A DNA stretch of 38,567 nt from Acidobacteriota bacterium (GTDB lineage Bacteria; Acidobacteriota; Vicinamibacteria; Vicinamibacterales; JACQTH01), in NCBI GenBank assembly GCA_016178075.1, contig JACOUA010000062.1, positions 1 to 38,567 of the forward strand. The letters run 5' to 3'. A model generated the notes under the pieces. The model saw only the letters and a program-made list of their open reading frames with translations, made no database searches and had not been told where the DNA came from. Positions within the stretch are counted from its first letter, which is position 1, and each line of letters opens with the position of its first letter. This document shows positions 1 to 8,650 of this stretch, in pieces. The position numbers and the translations under genes were made by a program.

Positions 1-569
1 CCGCGCGTGTGGCCGCCCGTGACGTGCGCGGTGAGCGCGATCGGACCGACTCGGATCGTGTCGCCGTCCTTGAACCGGTGGTCGACGCGCACGGCCGGGT
101 AGCCGAGGATCCCGATCCGAATGAGCGCCCTCAACGGCAGGACCATGTCGGGGCCGTCGCCGCCGGAGGCGATGGCGTCCGCGCTCGCTTCGCTGGCCCA
201 CAGCTCGGCACCGGACGCCTGCTGGAGCGCCCCCAGCCCGCCCGCGTGGTCGGGGTGCGGCTCCGAGTTCAGGAGCACTTTGACGTCCTTGGTGTCGAAG
301 CCGAGCTTCGCAATGCTCGCCATGATCATCGACGCGGTGGTGGGATAGCCACCGTCGAGCACGATGTGGCCGTCGGGCCCGGTGATGAGGAAGGCCGCGA
401 CGTCGTTCGCCCCGACGTAGTAGAAGTTGCCGGCGATGCGGAACGGTTCAGCGGGCTCCTGCCCGCCGCGCTTTGTCGCGTTCAGCCACCTGCCGAACAG
501 TACCAGCGCAAGAGCGCTCAGCACTCCCAGCAGGACTACCAGCCAACGTCGCGTGGCAACGCGTTTCAC
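1..569 (-). CDS. Subclass B3 metallo-beta-lactamase (MBL fold), partial; C-terminus beyond window edge
   Basis: Manual reverse-strand translation from a GTG at 569: VKRVATRRWLVVLLGVLSALALVLFGRWLN...EPFRIAGNFYYVGANDVAAFLITGPDGHIVLDGGYPTTASMIMASIAKLGFDTKDVKVLLNSEPHPDHAGGLGALQQASGAELWASEASADAIASGGDG...TAHVTGGHTRG; MBL metal motif and B3-like layout, N-terminal hydrophobic segment. Not in the ORF track because it runs off the window. Confidence 0.85.
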   Translation of the reverse strand, partial: MKRVATRRWLVVLLGVLSALALVLFGRWLNATKRGGQEPAEPFRIAGNFYYVGANDVAAFLITGPDGHIVLDGGYPTTASMIMASIAKLGFDTKDVKVLLNSEPHPDHAGGLGALQQASGAELWASEASADAIASGGDGPDMVLPLRALIRIGILGYPAVRVDHRFKDGDTIRVGPIALTAHVTGGHTR

Positions 570-1951
570 GCGTACCCGAACAGCGGCGGAAACAGCAGGA
601 CGACGAGCGCGGCCCAGATCGAGTACACCGGCAGGTACGCGGTCTGCCACGCCTCGAGCGCGCGGAACGGTGTGCGCCCGCGCAGGAACGCGGCGAAGAG
701 CCACGCCGACCATGCGAGGTTGACCAGCAGGATCAGGTTCTCCCCGAGCGCCGCGACACGGTTCGGGGTGAAGCCGAACTCCGAGATGCGTGAGGCGATG
801 GCGGCAAGCGCCAGGGCGTCGACCACGAGGGCGCTCAGGATCAGCAGCAGCTGCAGGCCGTCAAACAGGTTCGGCGGCGCCTCCGGATCGCGCGCCGACG
901 CGGAATAGAGCACCAGGCCCACCACCAGTGCCAGCAGCAGGTCGAACGCAATCAGCACGTTGCGCTGGATGTCGATCGGGCGGCCGGTCCAGGCCATCGT
1001 CGCCAGGAACACCAGCAAGACGGTAGTGAAGAGCGGCGTGAACAGGCGCGTCAGCACGGGCGCCATGTTCTCGATGACGCTCTGCTTCGCCTCGACCAGC
1101 CACGAGCCGACGATGACCGCACCCGTCGCGCCGCACGGGATGAGCCAGTCCTGGGCGATCCAGTCGGGTTTCAAACCAATGGCCTGAAACATCATCATCG
1201 TGAATGCCGTGAGCACGCCGCCGCCGAGCGCGATGAGCACGTAATAGATGAACAGCTCGCCCGAGAAGCGCACGAAGTCCATGCGGCCGGCGCCCTCGAA
1301 CCAGCGGCCGCGCACGTAGGCGATGCCGACAACCAGCGACAGCGCGATCGGGAGGTGCATCGCACTCAGCGCCTCGGTGTCGCTGACAACCTGCTGAGGA
1401 CGTCGGGTGAACGGAAAGGTGTTGACGACGGCAGCGGCGGCGATGAACGGGACCGCCAGCCATACGCAGTGGCGCGGATCCATCCGGCGCTTCCAGACGA
1501 AATACCCCGTGAGGAACGGCAGCACGAAGAGGCTCGCGTTGCGCGCATAGAAGGCCGCGTCGCCGTCTGGCTTCAGGCCGAAGAGCACGGGAATCTTGAT
1601 TGCGAGCGCCGCGGCAGCGGCCAGCGCAAACACGACGAGCGTTTCGGTACGGGTGGCCGTCCCGGGCGCTGCGTCGCCTTCGGGAGCGATGACGAGCTGC
1701 TTCCACAGCCGCTCGGAGTGCTCGCGCGCGAACTCGCGCGAGAGGGCGTCCAGGCTGCCCATGCGCTTGACGGCGACCAGGAACGCCTCATCCTCCGCGA
1801 GCCCCGCCTGGGTGAGGACACCCACCTGGTCGCGCAGATGCGTTTCGAGCTCCTCGACGTCAGGCCCGTTGAAGGCGCGGCGCTGGCGGAGGTAGGCGCG
1901 CCACTGGCCGATCTGCTCTTCGAGCAGCGCGTGGCCGGGTCCGGCGCTCAT
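566..1951 (-). CDS. Membrane protein with N-terminal permease prefix domain
   Basis: ORF 566..2092; likely start MSAGPGHALLEEQIGQWRAYLRQRRAFNGPDVEELETHLRDQV at 1951 (ATGA overlap with PadR stop); multiple hydrophobic segments. Confidence 0.75.
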   Translation of the reverse strand: MSAGPGHALLEEQIGQWRAYLRQRRAFNGPDVEELETHLRDQVGVLTQAGLAEDEAFLVAVKRMGSLDALSREFAREHSERLWKQLVIAPEGDAAPGTATRTETLVVFALAAAAALAIKIPVLFGLKPDGDAAFYARNASLFVLPFLTGYFVWKRRMDPRHCVWLAVPFIAAAAVVNTFPFTRRPQQVVSDTEALSAMHLPIALSLVVGIAYVRGRWFEGAGRMDFVRFSGELFIYYVLIALGGGVLTAFTMMMFQAIGLKPDWIAQDWLIPCGATGAVIVGSWLVEAKQSVIENMAPVLTRLFTPLFTTVLLVFLATMAWTGRPIDIQRNVLIAFDLLLALVVGLVLYSASARDPEAPPNLFDGLQLLLILSALVVDALALAAIASRISEFGFTPNRVAALGENLILLVNLAWSAWLFAAFLRGRTPFRALEAWQTAYLPVYSIWAALVVLLFPPLFGYA

Positions 1952-2286
1952 GCGCGGCAGGCCTTCATCCAGATGCGGTGCAGCGTCTCGTCGACGATCT
2001 GCCACCGTTTCCGCTCGGTCTCGAGCTCGGTGCGCCCTTCGTTCGTCAGGCGGTAGTACTTCCGGCGCCGGCCGCTCTCCGACGATCGCCACTTCGACGC
2101 GACGAGGCCGTGGTGCTCCAGCCGGTGCAGCACCGGATACAGCATGCCGTCGGTCCAGTGCACGTGCCCGCCGGACAGCTCGCTGACGCGTTTGATGATG
2201 GCGTAGCCGTAGCTCTCACCCTCGGCGAGGATGGCGAGCACGAGCGGCGTCGTGGAGGCGGCGACGAGATCTTTTCCGAGGTCCAT
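1948..2286 (-). CDS. PadR family transcriptional regulator
   Basis: 112 aa, MDLGKDLVAASTTPLVLAILAEGESYGYAIIKRVSELSGGHVHWTDGMLYPVLHRLEHHGLVASKWRSSESGRRRKYYRLT is a classic PadR winged helix. Confidence 0.95.
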   Translation of the reverse strand: MDLGKDLVAASTTPLVLAILAEGESYGYAIIKRVSELSGGHVHWTDGMLYPVLHRLEHHGLVASKWRSSESGRRRKYYRLTNEGRTELETERKRWQIVDETLHRIWMKACRA

Positions 2287-2393
2287 ACCGAGGTCTTATA
2301 CATTGGACTTCTATGTATTGTCAACTGTGCCGCGTCAGAAACGGCTGCACGCGGAACGAAACTCACAGCGCCAGCCGTTTGCACGATCGAACT

Positions 2394-2633
2394 TCAACGC
2401 CTGCGCTTCGCTCGCACCTTGACCCACGACGCATGGTCGTTGGGGACGTCGATCGCCTTATGCAGCCTTACCCGTGCGCAGGAACGCCATATGGCCTGTT
2501 CGAGTTCGTCCTTTCGCAGCTTCTTCGCGGCGGGGATGCCGATGCGCTCGGCGAAGTTCTTCAATTGCTCGAGAGACCAATAGCCGTTCTCGAAGTCGCG
2601 CAGCGTCATCGTCGGAGAGAGGGCGTCCGCCAT
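2394..2633 (-). CDS. SAP domain-like small protein
   Basis: 79 aa, MTLRDFENGYWSLEQLKNFAERIGIPAAKKLRKDELEQAIW resembles SAP helix-turn-helix. Confidence 0.65.
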   Translation of the reverse strand: MADALSPTMTLRDFENGYWSLEQLKNFAERIGIPAAKKLRKDELEQAIWRSCARVRLHKAIDVPNDHASWVKVRAKRRR

Positions 2634-2665
2634 GTTGTGTTAGTTACAGGTACTTTGGCGCGCGA

Positions 2666-3268
2666 TTACTGTGCGGCTTTCGCTCGTTGGTAGTGGCGAC
2701 GCGCCTTCATACGGTTCCCACAGACACTCATGTCGCACCAGCGTCGGCTGCGGTTCCGGCTTTCGTCGACGAACAGCCAGGTGCAATCGGCGGAGGCGCA
2801 CTGGCGAATTCGACCCACGCGATCGCTGGCGAGCAGCTCTGCCGCGCTGGCGAGGACGGCAAAAAGAGCCTGCTGCAGCCCGTCGACTGCACTCGTCCAT
2901 GCCGTTTCGATCCTGTCGGCGCTCTTGTGCACACGCAGCCGTCCGGGCGCTTGTGCCATGGCTGAGTTCAACTCGGACAGACGCCGGGATGACACCGGAC
3001 GACCATGTGCGATGCCGGCGAAGATCGAGAACAGGAGGTCACGGATCGCCGTGCCCTTGGCCAGAGCAGCCGCGGCCTTCCGAGGATTGCGGTTGTAGTG
3101 CGCGGCTACGCGGTCGTGATCGGCCGAGGAGAGCAGCCCGGCTTCTTTCGCCCATTGCAGCAGGTCGGCGATCGCGTGCAGCTCCTCACCTTTGTCCTCG
3201 GCGCGCACGTTGTGGACGGTATTGGCGAACTCGAGGCAGAGGGCCCCGGCGATGAACTCAAACCGCAT
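2666..3268 (-). CDS. CGNR zinc finger (ABATE-type) putative transcription regulator
   Basis: 200 aa; N-term CLEFANTVHNVR, C-term CASADCTWLFVDESRNRSRRWCDMSVCGNRMKARRHYQR. Confidence 0.92.
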   Translation of the reverse strand: MRFEFIAGALCLEFANTVHNVRAEDKGEELHAIADLLQWAKEAGLLSSADHDRVAAHYNRNPRKAAAALAKGTAIRDLLFSIFAGIAHGRPVSSRRLSELNSAMAQAPGRLRVHKSADRIETAWTSAVDGLQQALFAVLASAAELLASDRVGRIRQCASADCTWLFVDESRNRSRRWCDMSVCGNRMKARRHYQRAKAAQ

Positions 3269-3409
3269 GCAGCGATCCTAACCATCTATATCTGATTTGA
3301 GAGGAATTGCCTCGACATGTCCGACTGGCTCGTCATTACCGAGGCGGCAGACTCACGAACGCTTGATGCTGCGATTCGATCTGTTCCGGCGTTGCAGCGC
3401 CTGACAGAA

Positions 3410-4285
3410 TCACAATCCGGGATGTCCTGGGTTCTGCGGATGGTCGAGAATCGCGATCGTGACCGGCTCTTGCGCGACGGTGCCGGTGAGCATCATCCAG
3501 CGCGCTCGCGTTCCCCAGACGTCGTCGCCGACGTTCCCTTCGCTGCTGCGGTAAAGCCCCGTGACGCCGGTGTTGTCCAGTTTGGGCACCGTCGTGGCAT
3601 GGCCGCTGGCGTCGGTGAAGACTTGCGGCTCGTTGGACGGCTGTTCCAGCGATCGTGCGACGCGAATGCCGAAGGCTCCCTCCTTGGTGTCGTTGAAGAC
3701 GACGCGCTTGGCGCGCGCGGTCCAGCGCGTGACCCGGTCCACGGTGCGTGAGTCGGCGGTCCCGCGGAAGACAAACCGCGTCTCCTCGTCCAGGATCGTG
3801 GAGCCGTCTGGCATGACCCAATCGGCCGTCACCGCCAGCTCGCCGCGATCGGCGCCATTGAGCGTCTTGGTAATCGCCCTGTGACGAATCGTTCCCTTTT
3901 GGGGAACTTCGTCGCGCGGCGTCGCATCCGAGTATCCCCAGAAGTCGATCCCGTTCACGTCGCCGTACGTGAACCACGCGCCGACCTGATGCGTATGATC
4001 CGCTCGCTCGCCGGGACGCGGCTCGAGTGGAAATCCCCGGGTGACGATGGTCCCTCGTGCCGTGCGGAGCGGAAAGAGGACGGGCTTCTTGATCGTCGCC
4101 GGGTAGATATAGGACGTGAACGGCTGTCCGCCGACGATGACGTCGACGCGGCGCGCATCGTCTCTGCGCACCACCGTGACGCTCGATTCGCGATTCGTTC
4201 GTGCAGGCGATTTCAGCGACGCGGTTCCGGTTGCAACCGCGGCGCCGAGTACGACCAGAGCGGGGATCGTCAGTCGATTGAACAT
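3410..4285 (-). CDS. PmoA-like / DUF6807 family protein, secreted
   Basis: ORF 3410..4345; signal peptide MFNRLTIPALVVLGAAVATG; family-like stretch PFTSYIYPATIKKPVLFPLRTARGTIVTRGFPLEPRPGERADHTHQVGAWFTYGDVNGIDFWG. Confidence 0.8.
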   Translation of the reverse strand: MFNRLTIPALVVLGAAVATGTASLKSPARTNRESSVTVVRRDDARRVDVIVGGQPFTSYIYPATIKKPVLFPLRTARGTIVTRGFPLEPRPGERADHTHQVGAWFTYGDVNGIDFWGYSDATPRDEVPQKGTIRHRAITKTLNGADRGELAVTADWVMPDGSTILDEETRFVFRGTADSRTVDRVTRWTARAKRVVFNDTKEGAFGIRVARSLEQPSNEPQVFTDASGHATTVPKLDNTGVTGLYRSSEGNVGDDVWGTRARWMMLTGTVAQEPVTIAILDHPQNPGHPGL

Positions 4286-4551
4286 ACACACACCCACTGC
4301 TTTCTGCGCCGCTGCCGCAAGTAGCGCGAGACGGACGCGCCACACTTCCTGCGCCCGGCCACCGGGTCAAAACGACCGGGCGTCGCTCAGATTATGTCCT
4401 GATAGGCGCGAAACATCCCGCGGAAACTTCAGGACGCGAACCGGATCGGCCGACTCCGCGCGAATGCGCGGCAGGCGCGAAGTGTCCTGTCCGTGGACTT
4501 CGAGCGGGATTCGGATGCCGTGCTCGGTCGCAAACACGCGCCCAGTTCCAT

Positions 4552-4841
4552 ACGATAGCGGACGTTCAAGCCGGACTGGAAGCACTACGACGTCGTCGTG
4601 CTGAACTACAACACCGGGATCGGCGGCGATTCTCCGCAGTGGCTGCCGGAAATCAAGACGTCGTTTCAGCGGTACGTGTCAGTGGGTGGCGGTCTCGTCT
4701 CGGTACATGCCGCCGATAACGCGTTACGCGAACTGGCCGGAGTTCAACGAGATGATTGGCGTTGGCGGCTGGGGCGATCGAGACCAACGACACGGTGCCA
4801 TCGTCGTTGTTCGGCAGTCAATGAAGGCGAGGACGCCGTGA
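4552..4841 (+). pseudogene. ThuA-domain protein remnant, frameshifted and 5'-truncated
   Basis: Frame 1: RTFKPDWKHYDVVVLNYNTGIGGDSPQWLPEIKTSFQRYVSVGGGLVSVHAADNA; after ~4720 homology continues in another frame as NWPEFNEMIGVGGWGDRDQRHGAIVVV then stop. Confidence 0.75.
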
Positions 4842-5048
4842 GCCGAGCAGACAGTGTGCGCCGCTTGACACCCTTATTCAGACGATGACATCGTCGTCGG
4901 TTTACAGGTGCCGATCGATGACGCCGCTGTGCCATGCCTGCCGCTACGCGACCATCGTCAGAGGCGCCTACACAGAGAGAACACCATCGACTCTGTGCTC
5001 GAGCGATCTCGCGCCAAAGCACCGGTTTGTGCTCGCAAACGAGGACTT

Positions 5049-5552
5049 GTGAAGCTGCTCGTCATCTCGGGTTCGATGGGAACCGGGAAGACCACCATCA
5101 TGGCGGAAGCCTCGGACATCCTGTCGGCTCAGGGTGTCGAGCACGCCGCGATCGACGTGGACTCTCTCGGGACTGCTCACCTTCCGCGCGAGCTGTCGGA
5201 CGATCTGACGTGCCGCAACCTAGCGTCGGTCTGGGGAAACTATGCGGCGGTCGGCGTGAAGCGGCTGCTACTCGCCTGCGCCATCGAGGACGGGGCAGAG
5301 CTCGACCGACTCTATCGAACCCTTCAGATTGCCGAGGGCGTCGTCTGTCGGCTAAGGGCCGGAGTCCAGACTATGGAGCAACGTATTCGCGTACGCGAAC
5401 CGGGTATGCTTCAGGAACAGCTCGTGAGGCGAGCGGTTGAATTGGAAGCGGTGCTGGACCGGACGCACGTCGAAGACTTCTCGATCGCCAATGATGACCG
5501 CCCGGTCACAGACGTGGCGCACGAACTGCTTAGGCGCGCTGGATGGTTGTAG
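5049..5552 (+). CDS. P-loop NTPase / kinase-like protein
   Basis: GTG start giving VKLLVISGSMGTGKTTIMAEASDILSAQGVEHAAIDVDSL (Walker A GSMGTGKTT). Confidence 0.75.
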   Translation: MKLLVISGSMGTGKTTIMAEASDILSAQGVEHAAIDVDSLGTAHLPRELSDDLTCRNLASVWGNYAAVGVKRLLLACAIEDGAELDRLYRTLQIAEGVVCRLRAGVQTMEQRIRVREPGMLQEQLVRRAVELEAVLDRTHVEDFSIANDDRPVTDVAHELLRRAGWL

Positions 5553-5556
5553 CCCA

Positions 5557-7521
5557 ATGGTCGATCTGATTGCGCCGCTCCATCGCCATTTCGGCCACAC
5601 GGCGTTTCGCCCGGGCCAGGAGGATCTCGTCCGCGCGGTGCTGGACGGGCGCGACGTGCTCGCGGTCATGCCGACCGGATCGGGCAAGTCGCTCGGATTC
5701 CAATTGCCCGCTCTCCTGCTGCCGGGCACCACGCTGGTAGTTTCCCCGCTGATCTCCCTGATGAAAGACCAGGTGGACGAGCTGAATCGACGTGGCATCC
5801 GCGCGGCGGCGCTGCATTCGATGCTGTCGGGTGATGCTCGGCGCGAGATTCTGAGCTCCGCGCGGTCCGGCGACGTCCGCCTGCTGTACGTCGCGCCCGA
5901 GCGGTTCGCGTCGGATCACTTCGTTCGGACGCTCCGCGATCTCCCTGTCGCGAGATTCGTCGTCGACGAAGCGCATTGTGTGTCGGCATGGGGACACGAC
6001 TTCAGACCCGACTACCGCCGGCTGCGGCAGGCGGCCGCCGAGTGCCGTCGGAGCGACGCCCACCCGGGCCGGCCGCCCATCGCGGCCTTCACCGCGACGG
6101 CCACGCCAGAAGTCCGCGACGACATCGTCGACCTTCTCGGCCTGGCCGAGCCACAAGTCATCGTGGCGGGGTTCGATCGGCCCAACATCGAGCTGCGCGT
6201 ACGTCCCGTGACCGGCGAGTTGGAAAAGCGACAGCTTGTCACTGAACTCGTCGGTCATAAGCGAGCGCTCGTGTACGCGGCGACCCGCCGGAACGCAGAG
6301 TCGGCGGCAGAGGCGCTGCAAACCGCGGGTCACCAGGCCGCGGCGTATCACGCCGGCCTGGGCGATGCGGACCGAACCCGCGTGCAGGACCACTTCGCGT
6401 CCGGCGCATTGCTCGTCGTCTGCGCGACCAATGCGTTCGGCATGGGGATCGATCGCCCGGACGTCGAGGCGGTGGTGCACATCGATATCCCAGGATCGCT
6501 CGAGGCGTACTATCAGGAGATTGGCCGTGCGGGGAGGGACGCACGCCCGGCAATCGCGACGCTGCTCTGGAACTATGCCGACGTGAAGACACGCGAGTTT
6601 CTGATCAATCACGGGCGCGACGAGTCACCGGCGCGTCCAGGCGTGCCTCTCGATCCGGCCGAAGCCGCGCGTCGGAAGGAGCTCGAGCACAAGAAGCTTC
6701 GGCGCATGGTGGCGTACGCAGACAGCGCCGGCTGTCTGAGGGCAACGATTCTGCGATACTTCGGCGATCCTGCGGCACGAGAGCCGTGCGGGGCGTGTGG
6801 GAATTGCGATCGCCGCGCGCCGCTCGATGCCGACACGCGACTCCTGGTTCGGAAGATCCTGTCGGGCATCGCGAGAGGCGGCGAGCGGTACGGCCGGCGC
6901 AGAATCGCCGCGATGCTCATCGGCAACGTCGACGATCTGCCCGAGCCGCTGACGCGATTGTCCACGACCGGCCTGTTGCGGAACGAACAACCCCGGACGA
7001 TCGAGCGGTGGATCGACGCGGCGTGTGGGGCCGGGTTGATTGGTGTGTCAGAGGACCAGTATCGGACGCTCGGCTTGACACCGCTCGGCCGGGACGTGAT
7101 GGCCGGTCGCGTCGAGGATGTCAGGATGGCCGTGCCGCTGGTCCGTCAACCGTTCTCGCGCCGACATGCCTCGGGGCAACTCCGTGTGAGGCGGCGCGGC
7201 GCCGATCGGCCTGAACGCGGATACGGGCGCGTGGGATCAACCGAGGCGCCGGGAGTGGACGAGGAAGGCGGCGCGGCCAAGCCGCTCGAATCGGTCGTCG
7301 CGACGCTGCGCGCCTGGCGGCTCGAAGAGGCGCGCAAGCGGGCGATCGCCCCGTTCGTCATCCTGCACGATCGAACGCTCGTTGCCATTGCGACCACGCT
7401 GCCGCGCTCGTCCGCGGAGTTGCACGCCGTGCCTGGCATCGGACCTGCGAAGCTCGCGGCGTACGGCGACGCGATCCTGGCCGTGATTGAATCGATCGTC
7501 GCTTCCGTCAACACCCGATGA
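5557..7521 (+). CDS. recQ: ATP-dependent DNA helicase RecQ
   Basis: MVDLIAPLHRHFGHTAFRPGQEDLVRAVLDGRDVLAVMPTGSGKS, VVDEAHCVSAWGHDFRPDY, Zn-binding CLRATILRYFGDPAAREPCGACGNCD, C-terminal HRDC-like AVPGIGPAKLAAYGDAILAVI. Confidence 0.95.
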   Translation: MVDLIAPLHRHFGHTAFRPGQEDLVRAVLDGRDVLAVMPTGSGKSLGFQLPALLLPGTTLVVSPLISLMKDQVDELNRRGIRAAALHSMLSGDARREILSSARSGDVRLLYVAPERFASDHFVRTLRDLPVARFVVDEAHCVSAWGHDFRPDYRRLRQAAAECRRSDAHPGRPPIAAFTATATPEVRDDIVDLLGLAEPQVIVAGFDRPNIELRVRPVTGELEKRQLVTELVGHKRALVYAATRRNAESAAEALQTAGHQAAAYHAGLGDADRTRVQDHFASGALLVVCATNAFGMGIDRPDVEAVVHIDIPGSLEAYYQEIGRAGRDARPAIATLLWNYADVKTREFLINHGRDESPARPGVPLDPAEAARRKELEHKKLRRMVAYADSAGCLRATILRYFGDPAAREPCGACGNCDRRAPLDADTRLLVRKILSGIARGGERYGRRRIAAMLIGNVDDLPEPLTRLSTTGLLRNEQPRTIERWIDAACGAGLIGVSEDQYRTLGLTPLGRDVMAGRVEDVRMAVPLVRQPFSRRHASGQLRVRRRGADRPERGYGRVGSTEAPGVDEEGGAAKPLESVVATLRAWRLEEARKRAIAPFVILHDRTLVAIATTLPRSSAELHAVPGIGPAKLAAYGDAILAVIESIVASVNTR

Positions 7522-7752
7522 AGGTGCGCGCGTTCCTGGTCGGCCTGAGGGCGCCGGGCGTCGCCTGATCGTGCTGTCCAGCTCACTCAATCGTGCAGCA
7601 CTGGCAGGCGGAATTCGCCAGACGCTAAGGACCCGGATGCCGGACGAGCGACACTGCCACAGGTCCATTCTGAAGCGCGTCCTCCGTACGCAGGGCGCGC
7701 GATTCGCCTGAGTCTTGCACCTCTCATACTGCTTCGAACGCGGGAGGCCACG

Positions 7753-8184
7753 ATGATCGCGGGTGCAGCAACTCTTCTTTTGGTAGCCGCCGCCTCACAG
7801 CAGGCCGCGCCGACCGACGATGTCCGCGAGCTGACCAGGCTGGAAGCGGTCTGGAACGACGCCCACGAGCGCGCCGAAGCGGAGGCGCTCGAGCGACTCT
7901 GGTCGGACGACCTCGAGGTTGCGGTGCCGAAGATGGCGCTAATGAACAAATCGGACGCGCTGAGGTTCTTCCGCGTCGGGCGAATGAAGTTCCAGCGGTA
8001 TCAGACGTCGGACGTCCGCGTGCGCCTCTACGGCGACGCGGCGGTTGTGACCGGCCGCCTGCGCAGGCAGCGGGTCGTCAACGGGCGGCAGTTGGATGAC
8101 GATTGGCGGTTCACCAAGACGTACGTGCGGCGGTCAGGGCACTGGCAGGTCGTCGCCTATCACGCGTCGGAAAGCGCGCCGTAA
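7753..8184 (+). CDS. NTF2-like / DUF4440 nuclear transport factor 2 family protein
   Basis: 143 aa; signal peptide then LTRLEAVWNDAHERAEAEALERLWSDDLEVAVPKM...GDAAVVTGRLRRQRVVNGRQLDDDWRFTKTYVRRSGHWQVVAYHAS. Confidence 0.88.
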   Translation: MIAGAATLLLVAAASQQAAPTDDVRELTRLEAVWNDAHERAEAEALERLWSDDLEVAVPKMALMNKSDALRFFRVGRMKFQRYQTSDVRVRLYGDAAVVTGRLRRQRVVNGRQLDDDWRFTKTYVRRSGHWQVVAYHASESAP

Positions 8185-8356
8185 CCCAGATCGTCTACCT
8201 CGACGATCCTGCCGGTGTCAGGTCAACCTGCCGGCGTTGGAAGCGTGATGGCGCTCCAGCTCGGCGCCAGCGCGAGCGCAGCCATCAGGACGATCGGCTG
8301 CATGGATGTCATGGCAGATTATGGTCCGGGCGCCTCATCACGTGTAGAGTCATTCG

Positions 8357-8550
8357 ATGACACGGAAGCCCGGACGCCAGGCCCTCGTCTTCGTTCTGAT
8401 CACGGTCCTCATCGACATCATCGGCTTGGGCATGATCATGCCGGTCCTGCCGACGCTGACGCGCTCGTGTTGGGCTCTCTGCTCGTGGTGCAGGGCGCGC
8501 TGACGATCGCGTACCTCGTGCCGGGGCTCATTCCGCGCGTCGGGTCGTAG
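8357..8550 (+). pseudogene. MFS (TCR/Tet-like) transporter N-terminal remnant
   Basis: MTRKPGRQALVFVLITVLIDIIGLGMIMPVLPTL followed by a frame change and hydrophobic ALVLGSLLVVQGALTIAYLVPGLIPRVGS*; full transporter body absent. Confidence 0.65.
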
Positions 8551-8650
8551 GCCAGGCTGGCCCACTACCCCGCGTCGTTCGAGAGCCGCTGAGCCGCCCG
8601 TCTGGGTATAATCCGCGATTGAACGCTTGCAACCCGAGGAGGTCTGTGCG

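Noticed and set aside
9-908. 299-aa plus-strand ORF at the window start
   Set aside because: Antisense to the MBL and membrane-protein genes; arginine-rich composition typical of GC-rich shadow ORFs, no recognisable domain.
3317-3751. 144-aa plus-strand ORF beginning MSDWLVITEAADSRTLDAAIRSVP
   Set aside because: The opening looks plausible but most of the ORF is antisense to the PmoA-like gene and becomes compositionally random.
5530-6612. 360-aa minus-strand ORF over recQ
   Set aside because: Shadow ORF; RecQ motifs on the plus strand are decisive.
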